Origin: Cryptomeria japonica
Lineage: Eukaryota; Streptophyta; Pinopsida; Cupressales; Cupressaceae
Assembly: GCF_030272615.1 (NCBI RefSeq)
Contig: NC_081406.1
Location: 463,046,072-463,102,071 of the forward strand
Reading direction: 5' to 3'
DNA: 56,000 nucleotides
The position numbers and the translations under genes are program-made. Below, one piece after another: positions 1 to 11,296 of the stretch; position 1 is the first letter of the stretch, and the number at the start of each line of letters is the position of its first letter. The notes below the pieces were generated by a model. It saw nothing but the letters and a program-made list of their open reading frames with translations, was not told the origin of the DNA and ran no database searches.

Positions 1-2690
1 CATGAGAAGAATGGAAAGTTAGCTGCTATCGGGACACAAACAAAAGGTAATACATTTCACCTTGACTCAACTCATAATAAGTGTTTGTATGCAAAGATTG
101 ATGATACTTGGTTATGGCATAAAAGGTTTTGTCATGTTAATTTTTATAATCTGATCAAAATAAGTAAGAAGCACCGAGTAAGAGGTCTACCGAGTCTTGA
201 AAAACCGGAGAATGTTATGTGCCGAGGATGCCAGATGGGTAAGATGACAAGATCTAGCTTTACAAGTAAGTCCTACACTTCTAAGGGAATTTTAGATCTT
301 GTGCACACTGATCTTTGTGGTCCTATGAAAGTTTAGAGTTATTATGATGATAAGTATTTCATATTATTTGTGGATGAATATTCAAGGATGATGTCAGTAA
401 TGTTTCTAAAAGAAAAATCAGAAGCTTTTCAAATGTTTAAATGGTTCAAGGCTAGAGTTGAAAATGAAACAGGAAGACAACTGAAATGTCTTAGATCAGA
501 CAAAGGAGGAGAGTTCACATCTGATGAGTTCAACTTGTTCTGCAATGATCATGGTATTAAAAGACAAGTCTTTGCACCGAGAACTCCATAGCAGAATGGA
601 ATAGCTGAAAGAAGAAACAAATCTATTGTGGATTGTGCTAGAACACTGATGATTGAGAAGAAAGTTCCACAAACATTTTGGAGAGAAGCAATAAGCACAT
701 CTGTTTACACCTTGAACCAAGTTCAATTGAAGAAAGGTACTCTGAAGACACCTTATGAAATCTGGTATGGCAAGAAACCTAATGTAAGCTATTTTAAAAT
801 CTTTGGAACTAAATGCTATGTTCATAAAGATGATAGAAATGGCAAGTTTGATCAGAAAAGTGAAGAAGGAACATTTCTAGGATATTCTTCTAGAAGCAAA
901 GCATTTAAATGTCTGATAAAATCATCTAACAAAATAGTAGAAAGTGCAAATGTGAAATTTGATGAATTTGCAAAAAGAAATGATGAACGAAATTCCAAAG
1001 AACCAGAAGACTATGATGAATTTGTCTATGTGCAACCGAGAAGTCCTACCGAGAAAACTGTTGAAGAAAATGAAGAAAATATCTAGTTATCAAGTGATAA
1101 AGAAGATCATACAGAGCCTACCGAGCCTATATTAGCCAACTATATCAGAAGACATCATGCACCAAGTCAGATTATAAGAGATAAGGATGATCTAGTGATG
1201 ACAAGGAACAAACTAAGACATAACACATGTTTGATATCTGAATTTGAACCAAGAATAGTGAAAGAGGCATTTAACAGTAAAGATTGGATAAATGCTATGA
1301 CAGAAGAGATTGATCAAATCAAGAAGAATGACACATGGACACTGGTCCCAAGACCGAAGGACAAAAATGTAATCAGTACAAAGTGGATCTTCAAAAACAA
1401 GCTAAATGAAAAAGGGGAGGTCATTCAGAACAAAGCAAGACTAGTTTGCAAAGGTTATGCCCAAGAAGAAGGAATTGATTATGGTGAGATTTTTATAAAG
1501 GTATATCAAATGAATGTCAAATCTGCATTTCTGAATGGAATATTAGAAGAAGAAGTTTTCATTGAACAACCTAAAGGATTTGCTGAAGACAATGATAAAG
1601 ATCAGGTATGCAAATTGAACAAAGCTTTATATGGTCTGAAACAAGCACCTAGAGCATGGTATGAGAGATTGCACTCTTATTTGATTAAGATTGGTTTTAT
1701 AAGGACAAGTGAGAACAACAACATGTACATGAAGAATGATGAAAATGGAATACTAATCTCAGCCATATTTGTTGATGATATTATATTTTGTGGAAATGAC
1801 TCTTTATGCAAGAACTTTGGAAATGAAATGAGCAAAGAATTTGAGATGCCATTAATCGGTGAGATAAAGTATTTTATAGGTTTACAGATACTGCAAATGA
1901 AAAATGAGATTTTCATTACTCAATCCAAGTACATAAAGGAAATCTTGAAGAAATTTGGAATGGAGGATTCAAAACTAGTAAGTACTCCTATGACTAGAAA
2001 TTGTAAACTATCAAAGAATGATGAATCTGCATCTATTGATGAGACACTTTACCGATCTATGATTGGAAAGTTGCAATATGTTGTAAACAGCAAGCTAGAT
2101 ATAGCACATGCAGTAGGTATTGTTGCAAGATTCTCTATTGATCCTAAGGAAACACACATGACGACAATCAAAAGAATTTTTAGATACTTAAAAGGCACTG
2201 AAGATTATGGCTTAGTATATCAGAAAGGAAATGATTTTGATTAAAAGTTTATACTGATGCTGATTGGGCAGGCAACATTGATGATAGGAAAAGCACAAGT
2301 GGAGGAGCTTTCTTCTTAGGAGAAAGACTAGTGAGTTGGCTTAGCAAGAAACAAGGATGTGTTTCTCAGTCAATAGCCGAAGCTGAATATGTTGCTGCAG
2401 CACTAAATTGCACCAACATTGCATGGATCAAACAACTGTTCGAAGGGATAAATGAGAAAGTTACCGAGCCAGTAACTATATTCTGTGACAATACTAGTGC
2501 CATTAATATTTCAAAGAATCTAGTTATGCACTCTAAGAAAAAGCACATATCTATCAAATATCATTATCTAGAGAAGAAGCTCAAGAGAAGAAAGTGGTGT
2601 TGGAATATGTTATCACAAAGGAGCAAATTGCAGATATCTTCAACAAGCCACTACCAAAGGACACTTTTAAATATCTCAAAAGTAAGGGTT
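1..2690 (+). pseudogene. copia1 pol: integrase, reverse transcriptase, RNase H (broken)
   Basis: The frame is already open at base 1. It starts in the GAG-pre-integrase zinc region (LWHKRFCHVNF about 112-144, then CRGC and QMGK about 222-243). Integrase acidic residues lie in HTDLCGP (about 304), RSDKGGEF (about 493) and NGIAERRN (about 598). RT follows from about 1195, with [10 protein letters not shown] about 1630 and the active site as FVDD at 1768-1779. RNase H begins YTDADWAG (about 2251) and includes AEAEYVAA and CDNTSAI. It is broken by TAG stops at 334, 589 and 1084, each where a Gln is expected, by a short in-frame RT deletion near 1490-1503 (the usual segment between 'ETF' and 'KVYQM' is missing), and by a frameshift at about 2240 before RNase H. 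The order IN-RT-RH defines Ty1/copia. Non-functional. Confidence 0.9.
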
Positions 2691-2837
2691 CCTACCCCTA
2701 TCTTCTACTCACTGACCGAGTTCGGTGAAATCATCTATTGGGACTATTTAAAATTGAGTCAATTTTATAGGCCCATTTCAAAATTTTGCTCTGCATGTCA
2801 GAAAAGTACCTAAATGAGTCAGTTTGAATGACTTAAT

Positions 2838-2852
2838 TAGAAAGGGGGTAAA
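2838..2852 (+). other. purine-rich tract after copia1 pol, possible PPT
   Basis: A purine run AGAAAGGGGG lies about 150 bp after the RNase H reading frame, where a copia element often has a polypurine tract. No recognisable LTR begins directly after it, so it may be an internal PPT-like tract or chance. Confidence 0.3.
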
Positions 2853-4379
2853 TGGAGCCGGTTGATTTTCAGAGGGTAAGGCTCAAGATTCATGTCCCAC
2901 ACCTTTCATTTGGCCTATAAAGTGTGTTGCAACTTTCAAAATTCAGTTTGGATAAGTTTATGAGGTACCCATTTTGAGGGGCGAGCTGGAAGTGCATTTT
3001 AGGCACAAATGCAGATTTTATTGAGTAGCCTACTTTGAGCGATTACATCTTTTTCCCTATTGATCATCATGGAGAAATTCAAATTGGATTCAATTCTATG
3101 CATAAATGTGAGTCAGCCTACAAAATTTCAAGTTCTAACGAATCCATTTGCAGTTTGTGTGGTTTGACTAGTCCCTCTTTCGACAGCTAGTCGGAGCCCT
3201 GTTTCGCACAACTGTAAAAGTTGTCTCAGTAAGCATCATGCAATAATGTTTGTTCTGGGTTATTATTGGTATAAATGATGAGCTACATTTCAAATTTCAA
3301 GCCTATCTCAATCTGTTTGATCGGTTTTCAAAAGGGATCATTTGGCCATCATTTTCAGTCTTCCGTACTTTCAGTGTCGTATCAGTTAATGTAGCCATTT
3401 TTGTGAGCACGCCGTTCGCATCCTATTATCCTGGTGATTGAACTAAGAATTGTAAGTTTTAATATGTACTTCAAGGTACCTATGTTTCAAATTTGAGGGG
3501 CTACGGAGGTCATTTGATATTTTTGAGAAAGGCGTCATGTGTTGCCAGGACATTGACTTCATCAGGTCCGCAGTGTCCACAAAGCCAGTTTGTCATTTTT
3601 GTCAATTAATATCTCTTCGCTCGGGACTCATATTGAGAAGCCGTTTGGTAGATTTTATGCTTGCATATCATAGTACATACCTGTCAGACGGCACACTCCA
3701 GAAAGGTGTTTTGACAGGTTTGAAAAATATGTCTTCGCGATTAAATGCGAAAATGTGGTGCAAGTGCCTGAAAGTCATAGAATGCAGATTAATGATCCGA
3801 AAATGATGCCAATCGTTTCCAGAGGTATGTTTGAGGTCCATAAATCATTTTAGAGGTTAATTTTATGAAAAAAAAAAAAAATTTGGTCAGACCCACTTTA
3901 GGGCTCGACTGCAATTCGCCAATGGGATGGTGAGAGGTGATTTCAGTTTGCTTGTTTTTTATGGATTGATGAGTGTGCTTCTTGCACTCTGGTGGCAAAC
4001 CTCAAATATTTCAGAGAGATGTTAAATTTACCAATCTATATTATTGATTGGGCATGCGCATATGAAAATGAAGAGGAGGTTAGTCTTGCATTGAAAGAAA
4101 TACTTAAAATGAATGTGGTAAAGAAGAGTTTTCATTATTTTGATAAAGGCACACAAAGATAGTCCATCATGACAATCTCTACTACGTTTCAGTGAATAAA
4201 ATTCGCAGGGTAATGGAAACCAACAAATACCTTCAAGCAAATGCAATGGTCAGCAAATGACTTCTTTTCTCCCCCCTGTGTGACATGGAGGATGGTAAAA
4301 GAGCAGCGTTGGAGTTTTGATGAAATGCAGCAGCAAACAACACACAACCAAATTCAATGGCAAATGCAAAATGATAGTT

Positions 4380-5235
4380 CACATGGTGAAGAGGGGGGGG
4401 GCTAGAATACTTGTTGGGCGTGGTGTTTTGGAGTTGGAGTGCTATGGTGAGTGCCAATGTCCCCTACGTGGTGGATAGGGAACAACAGGAAATGTGGTGT
4501 TTGAAGGATCCAACATTGAGCTCTTAAATGAGTGCAAACAACAAGCAACCAAAACAAATGAAATCTCCTCCCTCACGTGGGTGTATGGGCAGTATTGAAA
4601 CTAAGGCAATGTAAAAATCCAGACCTCCAAGTCTCACATGGTAGTTGAAATGGTTTGCAGAATCCTCCCAAGAGTCCACATGGGGATTGGAGAAGGGTTG
4701 CAGAAGAAATCTAAGCTGGGCGTGGTGGCTAGTGAAAAAGCCATAGAAACCATTAAGCAAAAATAGAATGTTGGTATCCTCCATGTAATTTGTGGAATGG
4801 GCGTTTTGTTTTAATAAACAACAATCAAATGCAAAGTGCCCAGCACGTGGTGTGGTATGGGTAAAAGGGGATACAACAACAGTTTTGTAACTTCAGCATT
4901 CAGAAACCCATCACCCTTGCTAGCATTCTTTCCTCCCTGCTGGTAAAGGCATTAAAGCTTTACCAGAATGCAAAACATACTCACAGCAGCAACTTCCTCC
5001 TTTCGTGGAAGCCAGTGAACGGTGGAGAGATTTTAAAAGAAGTGGAAATTGTCAGCCAGTATGGGGTTTGCATTTTTTTTATGAAACTCCAAGTAATGCA
5101 ATGTGGCTAATGTGGAATGTTGTCTTCTCCTCCCTTCACGTGATCTTCTGCAGTGTGTGTATAAGGCAATCTCCATTAAAACCCCAAGCAAGGTGCCAAA
5201 GAAGAGAGTTAGTCCTCCCTCCATGTAAAAATTTC
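4380..5235. repeat. degenerate ~70-75-bp periodicity with G-box-like CACGTGG motifs
   Basis: CACGTG, CACATGG or close variants, often just after CCTCC, recur near 4382, 4463, 4574, 4636, 4677, 4852, 5138 and 5215. Several spacings are near 70-78 or multiples of that. The copies are too diverged for a clean unit to be defined by eye. Confidence 0.3.
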
Positions 5236-5510
5236 AAGTAAGATGCACTTTCTGGGCAAGTCTTTTATCCCACATTCAATGGGAAGTGGTACTTTTTAAT
5301 GTTTATAAGCAAAAACAAACAGATCCATAGTGTCAAAGCCATCTGGGCTTTTGATGGATGGTGCCTATGGGCGCCCAAGGTGGGCCCACATGTGGGCATA
5401 GATCTTGAGGTGATGGAGGAGGTGACTGAGTGGCGATGAAGTGGACCCCACATAGGCACGCTTCCCGAAGCAAACAGGTGAATTTTGCAGAGAAGGGTCG
5501 GCTTAACTAG

Positions 5511-5840
5511 TGAGCAAGTCCGAGATGATCCGATGAAGCATGTGATTTCACGGGCCGAAGATGCATGCGAGTTACACCCTACAAAATAGCGAAAAAGGTA
5601 AAGATCATGCAGGTTCCAACTGATCAGACGATCTATGCGGTTTTGCAGGCCGAAGTTGCTCGCTAGTTAAGCCCTATGAAACAGCGAAACGCGAAATGGT
5701 GAAAAAGGTGAAAATGCAGCATGGTAAAGGTCGAGCAAGTTCGGAGCAGATCGATGGCCTATGCAATTTCGTGGAGTGAAGATGCACGCTGGATAAGCCC
5801 TGCGAAATGGCAAAAGCCAGGTGGTGCACAAGTGGCAGGT
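5511..5840 (+). repeat. three-unit imperfect tandem repeat, ~110 bp unit
   Basis: Three consecutive segments share the same phrase order: GAGCAAG or GATCAGA with 'ccgatg/cgatct', then TTTCACGGGCCGAAG or TTTTGCAGGCCGAAG or TTTCGTGGAGTGAAG, then a 'taagccct.cgaaa.ggc' segment. Units lie at about 5511-5620, 5620-5730 and 5730-5840, with roughly 70-75% similarity by eye. There is no long open frame, and I do not recognise the family. Confidence 0.5.
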
Positions 5841-7379
5841 CCAGTCAGTGGTCCAGCAAGCAGGTCTCGGTGAGGTCATGATGACATGGCAACTAGGTGG
5901 ACGACAAGCAAGAGGACACGTGGCCATCACATGGTAAAGCATCAGGGCACAATCAGAGAAAAAATCAAATTTAAAATCAGTAAATTACATAGTGCAAACT
6001 ATATCAAATAAATGAAAAATTTAAATGATGTGCACAAATGGGGAATTAATTCGCCCGGGGCTCAAATTTGGCCAAAATATAAAGTGTTATATGTTTTCGG
6101 AAAGCTCTCAGAATGAGGAATCCAATTATGGAGTTAATTTTGGCAAAGATCAGATATTTTGGGAGTAGTTTGGTCGAGAATGAAATTCAGTTAGAGAGGA
6201 GACACTTGGCAATTCAGTTGAAAATTTGATTTGGTTCCCTCTCCTTCTTATTCCCAATTCTTCTCATTTGTATGGGTTCTAGAATTCTGTGAGAGTGGCT
6301 CTAGTTTTCATGGCTTCCATTTTCTAAAGAGCTTTACCCAAGTTTGTAAATGCTTCTTTTTGGTTTCAAGGTATAGAGATTTCAATGTAGTGTTGTAAAT
6401 GTGGTTTTAGTTGCAGGTCTTGCTTGTGTTAGGCATAAGTAAATTCCACACAATATTGTCTCTAGGTATGTATTTCATTATCATAAATTGAATCCTCAAG
6501 GAGGATGAAATTAGTCAATTTCAAGGAGATTGTTGTGGTTGTTGATAAGTATCCTTTAGTGAAGGTTTTAAATTCTGTAGGCAGTCATAAATGATGAAAT
6601 ATGTATCCAGATCTGATAAATTTGTGAATGAATCAAATAGTGCATTAATAATAGGTATTGATGCATGAATATCTTGTTTAAGGAAAATAAACTTGCATCT
6701 ATGATTTATATTTGTAGTTATGTCTATGACTTTGTTGCCCAATGAACAAGGCACTAGTCTTTGACAGATTTGGGAATGGTCTCAGAACAACAATTTTAAA
6801 AGAAAATCTATTTCCCTTTATGTTTAGGGGTTGTTCTCTTTCATTCCAAGCTCTTTTTCATTTGTGGTTTATATAGATCTAGCCAATCTATAGTGTGTTT
6901 CTAAATGTGATGAGTTTGTGGAATGCTCTATCTGCTTCATTGATGCTGTCATAGTGAGTGAATAAGTTTGATTCAGTGCATCAAAAGGGTGTCCCCCCTA
7001 GGTCTAGTAGAACTTGAAGTGCAAGAGGATTAATTAAGGTCCTATGTTATGTTGTCCAAGCCCTGATGTGTTTCATAGACTGAAATTGGCCATTTCATAG
7101 AAGGATTGCAAGTATACTTAGGTTATCATTTTTGGTGAACAACAACATCAATCCGATGACTCGATTGAAAATATTTTGGGGAGTTGATGCTGGAGTTATA
7201 CACTTTAGAATGTTTTATAAAAGTGTACTGGAAGTAATACTGGAATATTACAGAGAATGATACAGGGAACAGGAATTGAAGACAAATGCTCTAACCAAGA
7301 CTCAGTTGATACACAATAGCAGGAAATAACTTCTTACAGAAACAAATTATGTTTTAGTTCTTTTCTTTTTTTTTGGCAT

Positions 7380-7630
7380 TGTTGTCAAAGGAGGAGAAGA
7401 CGAATGTATGAGAGAAGATCTACAAATGGGGGAGAATACCTACCAAAGGGGGGAGAAGACTAAAATATGGGAGAAGACTGAAAGAAGACTACAGATTGAA
7501 ATAAAGACTGAAAATAGAAGAGAAGTCTAATGTATGGGGGAGAGCATTTCAAGCATTTCACAATCACAACAATCCAAATATTTTAAAGGTCAAATCAATT
7601 GGTTTTACCATCAATGCCAAAGGTGGAGAT
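7380..7630 (+). other. copia1 3' internal region with repeated GGGGGAGA-type purine tracts
   Basis: Several PPT-like runs (GGGGGAGAA, GGGGGGAGAAG, GGGGGAGAGC) are followed by CCATCAATGCCAAAGG and TGGAGAT directly before the LTR start. The same 'atcaatgccaaag.gggagat' string precedes the 3' LTR of copia2 at 51834-51853, which supports placing the plus-strand primer tract here. Confidence 0.6.
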
Positions 7631-9095
7631 TGTTGGCAATATTACATTATAACAGACAATGAAAGATTGTTGACGTTTCAATATGGATATTGAGAAGGTT
7701 GTTGATGATTATGGACATAATTGATTAAAGATGTTTTACTATCTTGATATTATTATTTTGTCATTGATGTCAAGAAATTGATTTTCTAATTCAGTATGAT
7801 GTTGCCATATCTTGAGAAGTGTGATATGAAGATTATAAAGAAGTCGGCGAAAGACCCAGGGAAGAATATGATGAATAAGAGGATAAGTTATTCAATGGGC
7901 AACTACTACCAAGTCAGACAATGATGAGATCATAATGTTTTAGATTGTTTTAACATCATACATATATTGTAAAATGTAAAGGTTAATACTATACTATGTT
8001 ATCAGGCAAAGAACCTAGTCGGTAAACCCTAAGGAAGCTAGTCTGTAAACCCTAAGGTTATCGCTATCGGTTAATGAAGGCAGAATGTCTACCGAGTAAA
8101 GTTTAGTATTCACCGAGTTGCAACCAAGCTATAATAGAATGTATTAAATGTTTACATGTGATATTTAATGAAGGAAGCTAATGAGCTATGTATGAAGATT
8201 GTTAAAGAATCTATGGTAAAGAAAGATCGGTATGAAGATCTACAGCTCGAATTGAACAGCAACACCCTAACACAAGTTCCAAGGCAAATATGCAAGTTCC
8301 AAGGTGGGGTGAAACATTTTCAGATCAAAGAATACATTGAACCTAGACAAGATTTAATATCTGGCTATGATTGATCATGGGAAATGTGATCAAGGAGATT
8401 AAGCGGTTAGAAGATTGTTTATAAATAGGAAACTGTTGATAAACAATGTATGCGAGCAAGTGTATGCACAGGGATGCTACATAGTGATTACCGAGCATAG
8501 AAGCTTGAAGGCTTGTTAGAATAACAGAGTATAGATGCCCAACAGATAGACAAGATTAGTTCTATGTCTATATTGTATTGAACAAATAAGAATCTTCTTT
8601 AGCATTTTAGATGTGAAGTTGCAGATAGATTTTTATTACTGTTATTTTGTGAAAGTGACAGAAAATCTCTTAACTGAGTGGACTTAACAGTCTTATATGT
8701 AGATCCTCTAGCAAGGTGACATTCTTATTGAGTGTGAGAAATCCTTTGACAAGGTCAGTTCTAACAAAGTGAAGATCCTAACAGATCTGAGGGAAATCCC
8801 TTAACCGGGTCACATCTAGCAATGTGTTTGTAATCTTTAACAGGATTTGCTTTTAACCAAGCATACTCTAGAAGAGTATATTTCTTAGTGGGTCCAAAAT
8901 CCCATAGTGGTTTTTCCCTATTTGGGTTTCAATGTTAAATCTAGTGTTATGAGGTTTATATTGTTCATATGCCTATGAGTTTGCATGTTTGACAGTTTTT
9001 GGTTATATGACTGATATATACATTACCGAGGTTGAATCTAATGTTTTAATGGATTATTAAGTTTGTATGATTCACCCCCCCCTCTCTTCTTGTTG
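7631..9095 (+). repeat. copia1 probable 3' LTR (right end approximate)
   Basis: It begins TGTTGGCAAT directly after a purine tract, as the copia2 LTR begins TGTTGGCATT. It contains a TATA box (8420-8427) and several ACCGAG hexamers, and ends in a run of eight or nine C followed by TCTC, as plant SIRE-like copia LTRs do. It also has the 'ctaacaaagtga/tctagcaaggtg' small repeats around 8700-8880 that copia2 LTRs show as 'ctaacaaggt'. No partner LTR is inside the window. Confidence 0.65.
8420..8427 (+). promoter_or_regulatory. TATA box in copia1 LTR
   Basis: TATAAATA, followed by AGG, lies about 790 bp into the LTR. This is the expected type of position for the U3/R promoter of a long plant copia LTR. 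Confidence 0.5.
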
Positions 9096-9119
9096 GCTAT
9101 TAGATCTGTACTTATATTA

Positions 9120-10337
9120 ATTATCAGAACTATCACTTACTTGGGGCTCCCCTTATGCCATGATCCTCCAGATACCTTTTGGGGATCCTTGGTGGATAAA
9201 TTCCACAAAAAGCTATCTAGATGGAAGGGTGCTCTTCTTAGTCAAGCAGGTAAGGTTCAATTGCTGAGGTCCACTCTTCAAAGTATTCCTCTCTATGCTA
9301 TCAGTCTATTTAGGATTTCTGATAAGTATGCTGAGGCCATTGAAAAGATTCAGAGATCCTTTTTATGGACAGGGGTTGAGGAGAAGAAGAGAATGAACTT
9401 GATTTCTTTCGAGAAGGTCTGCAAGCCTATAAAGAAAGGAGGTTTTGGCCTTAGAGGAATAAGAGACATGAATAATTACCTTATGGCCAAGCAGATTTGG
9501 AGAGGTTATAGAAATCAAGGAGAGTGGAAGACGATATGGGATAACAAATATAAAAGTCAATGTCTGAACCTTCAAAGCTTCCTCAAGGTGGAGATTATCC
9601 CAATTGGATCCAACATATGCAAAAATGTATCTAGGACAAGAGACTTAATTGCCAAAGGTACAAAATGGAAATTGGGAAAAGGGAATCTTATTAGATTTTG
9701 GGAAGACCCTTGGCTTCTGGAGACCCCTTTGAATGAAAATTCTGAGTGGAACAAATTTCAGAATCAATGCAAGGAAAGGTTTGGAACCAAGGTGGAGGAT
9801 TACTGGAAAGATGGACAGTGGAAGGACTTGTCTCAGGTGGACCAGTCATGAACTCTATGGCAAAGATTGAAGAAGAAGACAATTTAATTTGGAAACTCAT
9901 AGCTAGTGGTTCTTTTACAACTGCCTCTATGTATCATCAATAGTTCTACAACATGGAAAGTCCATGCTGGGCTAAAGCATGGGTGAAAGGCCTCACACCT
10001 AAGATAGACATTTTCTTCTGGATAGCCATTCAAGATAAAATTCTTACTATTGAGAATATCAGAAAAAGAGGTTTTAGCATGCCTAGTTTCTATATTCTTT
10101 GTAAGCAGAATGAGGAGACTATAAACTATATGCTCTTTCATTGCCCTTTCTCTATTGATGTTTGGGGAAGTTGTCTGGATCACTTCAAAGTTAGTTCAGG
10201 TTTCCCCAACTCAATTCAGGAGATTTTCAATTCATGGCATCATCCTTCAAAAAACAAAACCACTACCTTATTATGGAAAATTGCTTTACCTCACATGTGT
10301 TGGGGCATATGGAAAGAGAGAAATGATAGAGTTTTCT
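9120..10337 (+). pseudogene. LINE reverse transcriptase C-terminal part and zf-RVT domain (broken)
   Basis: The thumb signature TYLGLPL (about 9138) is followed by WGSLVDKFHKKLSRWKG, LLSQAGKVQLLRSTL and the RRSFLWTG-type motif (about 9355-9372). A zf-RVT region (9953-10339) follows with FFWIAIQDKI, a C-x2-N-like cysteine and LFHCPF (about 10135). This order is typical of plant L1-clade ORF2. The first part runs in one frame to about 9849, then a frameshift moves it to the frame used to 10918. In-frame stops occur at 9941 (TAG) and 10337 (TAA). The RT palm with the catalytic FADD-type box would lie upstream and is absent, so this is a dead, truncated copy. Confidence 0.85.
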
Positions 10338-10363
10338 AAGAAAAGACTACTAAGGCTAAAATT

Positions 10364-10918
10364 ATGTTTGAAAAAATAAGAAGTATAGTGGAAAATATGA
10401 ATATCATAGGCAGTATGGATACTCCTCATGATAAGGATGATCAGTTTATCTACAAAAAGTGCAGATTGAAGGTTCAAGAGTGCTTTCAGAGCAACCCTAG
10501 AGAGGAAGTGATATGGATCAGCCCGCCCAGGGGATGGATGAAAATCAATTTTGATGGGGCCTCAAAGGGTAACCTGGGTGTTGCAGGATGTGGCGTGGTC
10601 CTAAGGGATGAATGGGGAATATGCAAAATCATAAAATGTATTCCCATAGGAAATCAGACTAATCATGTTGCCAAAGCCATGGTCGCTTACCATGGGATGA
10701 ACTTTGCCAAGGAAGCCAAATGCACTAAATTTTGGTGTGAAGGAGACTCCTTAAACATAATCAATTACTTAAATATGAAATTCCCGCCTTCTTGGTCAAT
10801 TAGTAATGCTATTAAACCAACTAGGAAAATCAGCGAAGAATTTGAAATGTGTGTTTTTACACATGTGTATAGGGAGGCCAACTCTTGCGCTGACTGGGCA
10901 GCCAACCTGGCTTGCTAA
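10364..10918 (+). pseudogene. LINE C-terminal RNase H domain
   Basis: The RNase H fold begins INFDGASKGNLGVAG (about 10546), continues with VVLRDEWG, then NHVAKAMVAYHGM, then CEGDSLNIINYL (about 10735), and ends REANSCADWAANLA. First, third and fourth acidic positions are present. The conserved Glu of the second motif (A-E-A in the family) is Lys here (codon 10673-10675), which should abolish activity. It is in the same frame as the zf-RVT part and separated from it by a single stop. An RNase H after zf-RVT is common in plant L1 LINEs. Confidence 0.85.
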
Positions 10919-10920
10919 AT

Positions 10921-11208
10921 GAGAGACATCATTACTAGTTATGGTGAAATGGAGATTGCAAGTGAAATAAAATCCTTGCTCAATCATGACCAGAGCCAAA
11001 CAAGGCAATGTGGTACTTTTAATCATTATTTTTAATGACCTTTCCACCTTTTTCGATGCAGGGTTTTCTCGAAGATAATGAGCATTTATATAGGTGCCTT
11101 ATCATTATTATTTGGCACAGATTCTGGGTGCTATTATAGAATAACCATAGAAAATAGAGGAGAGGATATCAAATTGAGAGAAGGAATTGCAAGGAAGGTG
11201 CCGGAAAA
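10921..11208 (+). other. LINE spacer between RNase H and downstream ORF
   Basis: About 290 bp without a recognisable domain. It includes a polypyrimidine-like stretch 'cctttccacctttttc' and GCAGGG near 11060 that could be a splice acceptor, but no matching donor was identified. Confidence 0.3.
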
Positions 11209-11291
11209 ATGGGAGGTAACAAGAAAAGATTTGAACCTACTTCCTGCTTTGATTGGAGAAAGAACAAAGAATTTTGGGATATCCTTCAGCA

Positions 11292-11296
11292 GGGGG
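11292..11296. other. Target site duplication, left copy (Athila)
   Basis: GGGGG lies immediately before the LTR TG and matches 22394-22398 after the right LTR CA. Confidence 0.85.

Larger units (their letters stand above)
2853..7330. other. 4.5-kb unassigned noncoding stretch
   Basis: I see no protein family, RNA gene or convincing LTR pair here. Local features: related phrases 'gaggtacc...ttgaggggc' near 2962 and 3474, hinting at degenerate duplication; a 13-A run near 3868; a 4.38-5.23 kb zone where CCTCC plus CACGTGG/CACATGG-like motifs recur every ~70-75 bp; and a three-unit tandem repeat at 5511-5840. From about 6190 to 7330 the sequence is AT-rich with no feature I can name. It may be the 3' region of copia1 or an old unclassified insertion. 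Confidence 0.4.
1..9095 (+). mobile_element. copia1: decayed Ty1/copia LTR retrotransposon, 5' end outside window
   Basis: A Ty1/copia pol relic (1-2690) is followed by a long noncoding stretch, a GGGGGAG-rich 3' internal region (7380-7630) and an LTR starting TGTTGGCAAT at 7631. I join the pol and the LTR into one element because both are unusually rich in ACCGAG-like hexamers (for example near 1048, 1120, 2466 and 2716 in pol; 8091, 8113, 8499 and 9024 in the LTR). The 4.6-kb gap (2.8-7.3 kb) is longer than a normal copia 3' UTR, so an unrecognised insertion or two separate elements remain possible. The right edge is uncertain (9085-9125), because the C-rich tract at 9069-9080 normally lies just inside the LTR end but no clear terminal CA follows. 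The LINE begins at once, so copia1 probably inserted into the LINE. Confidence 0.6.

Noticed and set aside
4233-5241. Several 60-90-codon frames in the 4-5 kb region
   Set aside because: No family motif, no consistent frame, and they overlap degenerate repeats on both strands.
9063-9120. LINE coding start at the C-run
   Set aside because: The C-rich tract belongs to the copia1 LTR terminus; the first convincing LINE residues are near TYLGLPL at about 9138.
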